Shown here in pieces: positions 61,957 to 64,000 of a DNA stretch of 64,000 bases. The stretch is from assembly GCF_900188315.1 (NCBI RefSeq), contig NZ_LT897781.1:434001-498000 (forward strand), in the 5' to 3' direction. The stretch is from Marinobacter sp. es.042. GTDB lineage: Bacteria; Pseudomonadota; Gammaproteobacteria; Pseudomonadales; Oleiphilaceae. Made by a program: the position numbers and the translations under genes. The notes beneath the pieces are model-generated. The model made no database searches. It saw only the letters and a program-made list of their open reading frames with translations, and was not told the origin of the DNA. Every line of letters begins with the position of its first letter. Position 1 is the first letter of the stretch.

Positions 61957-62317
61957 TGGTGTCCGGAGTCTCGGGAGCGGGCAGAACGGCAGGCCCGGTC
62001 GGGGAGGGCCTGGAGCAGCGGACGCCGCGATTTTTATAGTCCACCAGGATTCCCCGGAACGAGGGATCCACATCGGCGGCAATCGCCAGGTAACCATTTT
62101 CGCAAACGGCGTGCAGTTCCGAGGCTTTGGGTGACATGCGAAACGGATCCTCCTCGGTTACATGGATGGCCTGGAAATCGCCAACAGGCATGTGATCCTT
62201 GTTCTCGCTATGGCTGATCTTGCCGCTCATTTCCAAAACAAGAACGGTGCCAATAGCCGCAACCACGGCGGTTACGATCAGGCTACGGACGGTGTAACTG
62301 GCCTCATTCTGGCTCAT
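61949..62317 (-). CDS. Hypothetical single-span membrane protein
   Basis: A 122-residue protein with one N-terminal TM helix (about 12-28) and a periplasmic domain with two cysteines (HAVCENGYLA and RCSRP), then a proline-rich tail. GAGGT lies before the ATG. It overlaps cmoA, so it is in the same operon. I recognise no family; a small cysteine-paired periplasmic domain is all that can be said. Confidence 0.65.
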   Translation of the reverse strand: MSQNEASYTVRSLIVTAVVAAIGTVLVLEMSGKISHSENKDHMPVGDFQAIHVTEEDPFRMSPKASELHAVCENGYLAIAADVDPSFRGILVDYKNRGVRCSRPSPTGPAVLPAPETPDTNE

Positions 62318-62351
62318 GCATACCTCAAATCAAGCGAATTAAAAGTGTTGT

Positions 62352-63368
62352 TCAGTATTGTCCCGGCACCGTGATGGCCGGTGACTGCAAGGCTGATAAC
62401 TGCTCCCGGAGCGACAGAATCTGATCTGACCAGAACCGTGGCTGGGCAAACCAGGGAAAGAAGCGCGGAAATGCAGGGTCATCCCAGCGCTTTGCCAGCC
62501 AGGCGCAATGGGCAATCTGCCGGTAGCAGCGTAGCGGCTCAATCAGATGGCGCTCGCGGCGATTGAAATCACGGAACATTTCATAGCCTTCCAGCAACTC
62601 TCCCAGCTGGGCGCCGCGCTCGAAGTCGTCTCCATTCAGCAGCAACCACATATCCTGAATGGCGGGTCCGGTGCGGCAATCGTCGAGATCCACGAACAGC
62701 ATCTGTTCGTCACGGCAGAGAATATTGCCGGCATGGCAGTCGCCATGAAGTCGCAGGGTTTCCACCGGACCGGCTTCGTCAACCCGAGCGGCGCAGAGTC
62801 TTTGCAGGTCAGGAATCAGGCTGTCCCAGGCTGGCCTGAGATCCGTCGGAATCCAGTCACCCCGTAACAAAAGCCGATTGCTGGCTTCGATGCCATCCAG
62901 CAAATCCATGCCCGAGCGATGGACAAACGGTTTTTTGGCGCCAATATTGTGGATCTGACCCAGCCATTGCCCCAGCCGGTAAAGGGTATCAGTGACACTG
63001 GTGTCTGGTGCTTGCCCGCCACGCTGCGGAAATACCGCAAACAGGAACGCGCCATGACGCCCGAGCGTGTCTTCGGTCGCCAACTTCATGGGTGCGACAA
63101 CCGGAATGTCCGCTTCCAGGAGCTCAAGGGTGAACGTATGCTCCTCACGGATTTCCGCTTCGCTCCATCGGCCCGGCCGATAGAACTTGGCAATTACCGG
63201 GGCGCCTTCATCCAGGCCTACCTGATAGACCCGGTTTTCATAGCTGTTCAATGCGAACAGCCGGCCACTTACCGCAAACCCTGCCTCGTTCATCGCATCC
63301 AGAATGATATCCGGCGTCAGGGAATCGTAGGGGTGGGTGGATGCCGCAAGTGAGGGGTCATGGGTCAT
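62352..63368 (-). CDS. srkA: Stress response serine/threonine kinase SrkA (YihE/RdoA)
   Basis: APH-fold protein kinase of 338 residues linked to envelope stress and programmed-death control. The N-lobe has FALNSYENRVYQV and lysine in VIAKFYRPGRWS; the catalytic loop is LHGDCHAGNIL and the metal motif VDLDDCRTG. The start MTHDPSLAAS at 63368 is without a strong ribosome binding site. It sits between two small membrane-protein genes. Confidence 0.92.
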   Translation of the reverse strand: MTHDPSLAASTHPYDSLTPDIILDAMNEAGFAVSGRLFALNSYENRVYQVGLDEGAPVIAKFYRPGRWSEAEIREEHTFTLELLEADIPVVAPMKLATEDTLGRHGAFLFAVFPQRGGQAPDTSVTDTLYRLGQWLGQIHNIGAKKPFVHRSGMDLLDGIEASNRLLLRGDWIPTDLRPAWDSLIPDLQRLCAARVDEAGPVETLRLHGDCHAGNILCRDEQMLFVDLDDCRTGPAIQDMWLLLNGDDFERGAQLGELLEGYEMFRDFNRRERHLIEPLRCYRQIAHCAWLAKRWDDPAFPRFFPWFAQPRFWSDQILSLREQLSALQSPAITVPGQY

Positions 63369-63378
63369 AAAGGGCGTT

Positions 63379-63804
63379 TTAGAGCCTTGTGTCGTATTTG
63401 GATTTCATGGTTTGCAGATGGTACCAGTTTTCGTCCAGCTCCCAGCGGATACGACTGATGCCAGAGACCCCAAGAATAACGTCTCCGGCACGGGCCTGAA
63501 CCTGTGCAAGCTCGCGCTCTGCGCGCTGCCAGTCGCGATGACTGTCCCCAAGATTGCGCATGCTCGGAAATACCGCGCTCAGCGCTTTGTGGGTAGACGT
63601 GGTGTGGGACCGCAGTGAGCTCATAATGGCCGTGTCGCCCTCCACCCTCAGTACCCGGTGCTTGTAGGGGTAGCTGGCAACCACATCATCCGCTTTCAGG
63701 CGCTCGTTCAGGCTGATTACTTCAAAGCCCCGCCAGCCTAGCCACCCGACAAAAAGGGCCGCCACCACCATTACCAGAACAAACTGCTTTCTGTCAGACA
63801 TCAT
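63379..63804 (-). CDS. Hypothetical small membrane-anchored protein
   Basis: About 141 residues with one TM helix near the N terminus (FVLVMVVAALFVGWLGWRGF) and a soluble domain of mixed helix containing HRDWQRAERELAQVQAR. ATG 63804 follows a GGAGCC; the frame is open 6 codons upstream. It lies 10 nt before srkA and is probably co-transcribed with it. No family is recognised. Confidence 0.6.
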   Translation of the reverse strand: MMSDRKQFVLVMVVAALFVGWLGWRGFEVISLNERLKADDVVASYPYKHRVLRVEGDTAIMSSLRSHTTSTHKALSAVFPSMRNLGDSHRDWQRAERELAQVQARAGDVILGVSGISRIRWELDENWYHLQTMKSKYDTRL

Positions 63805-63953
63805 GAGCCTGGCTCCATGCACTACTTTCCGGAGGCAAGTATAACCGGTATGGGCTCTTGAGTAATGTATTGAGCCTGCCGGCGCCCGTTTTCGCCGGGC
63901 TGGCGGTATAGGATATGCTCAATGTCTTGTCAGTGGAGCAGGGACAACCATAA

Positions 63954-64000
63954 GTGTCGACAGAAGTGCTGGAAATCCAAACCGTTGTAATCGGCGCCGG
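63954..64000 (+). CDS. FAD-dependent oxidoreductase, first 15 codons (cut by window)
   Basis: GTG 63954 opens a frame that begins MSTEVLEIQTVVIGAG, the beta strand and glycine start of an FAD-binding Rossmann fold. GGAGCAGGGA stands just upstream. The rest lies outside the window, so only the general class of dinucleotide-binding oxidoreductase can be given. Confidence 0.6.
   Translation, partial: MSTEVLEIQTVVIGA

Overview
The window reads as ordinary chromosome of a marine gammaproteobacterium, most likely Marinobacter or a close relative. From memory, the block from parE to purA keeps most of the gene content and order of the Pseudomonas aeruginosa PA4967-PA4938 region (parE, parC, serB, fimX, psd, motAB, rsgA, orn, queG, nnr, tsaE, amiB, mutL, miaA, hfq, hflX, hflKC, hisZ, purA), while protein details and the repeat families are not Pseudomonas-like. 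No phage, insertion sequence, rRNA, tRNA or CRISPR array was seen.

Layout. 1-13.9 kb: a quinone oxidoreductase-like gene, then a complete acyclic-terpene (citronellol/geraniol) utilisation cluster atuA-atuH on the minus strand with its divergent TetR regulator atuR. 14.1-18.4 kb: a TRAP-type uptake operon (lipoprotein, AdeT-like binding protein, fused permease) ending in a terminator. 18.5-21.6 kb: a lipoprotein subtilase coupled to a PrcB-like lipoprotein. 21.7-34.3 kb: parE, an SLC13-type permease, an EAL phosphodiesterase, cytochrome b561 with YceI, a chemoreceptor, parC and serB. 34.3-38.3 kb: a FimX-like degenerate GGDEF/EAL protein and a PilZ-like partner. 38.5-41.2 kb: the elongation factor P set epmB/efp/epmA. 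41.2-46.99 kb: psd, motAB, rsgA, orn, queG. 47.1-60.1 kb: nnr-tsaE-amiB-mutL-miaA-hfq-hflX-hflK-hflC, then hisZ and purA. 60.2-64 kb: cmoB/cmoA, two small membrane proteins, srkA and the first codons of an FAD-dependent oxidoreductase.

The most unusual thing is a family of seven long inverted-repeat elements (six of one family, one of a sister family). Each has a locus-specific stem of 21-29 bp, perfect in six copies and with one G-T position in the seventh, closing a conserved 52-54 nt tip. The tip reads CGCT, an 18-nt hairpin, GCTTG, a second hairpin, ACA. Hairpin sequences change with compensation between the two families while the linkers stay fixed. Five copies lie inside or just past the atu operon gaps, one lies in the orn 5' leader and one more beyond atuH. 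A separate REP doublet (REPIN-like) lies between two of them. Together these elements fill every atu intergenic gap longer than about 65 nt and could cut the atu transcript into atuA, atuBC, atuDE and atuFGH segments.
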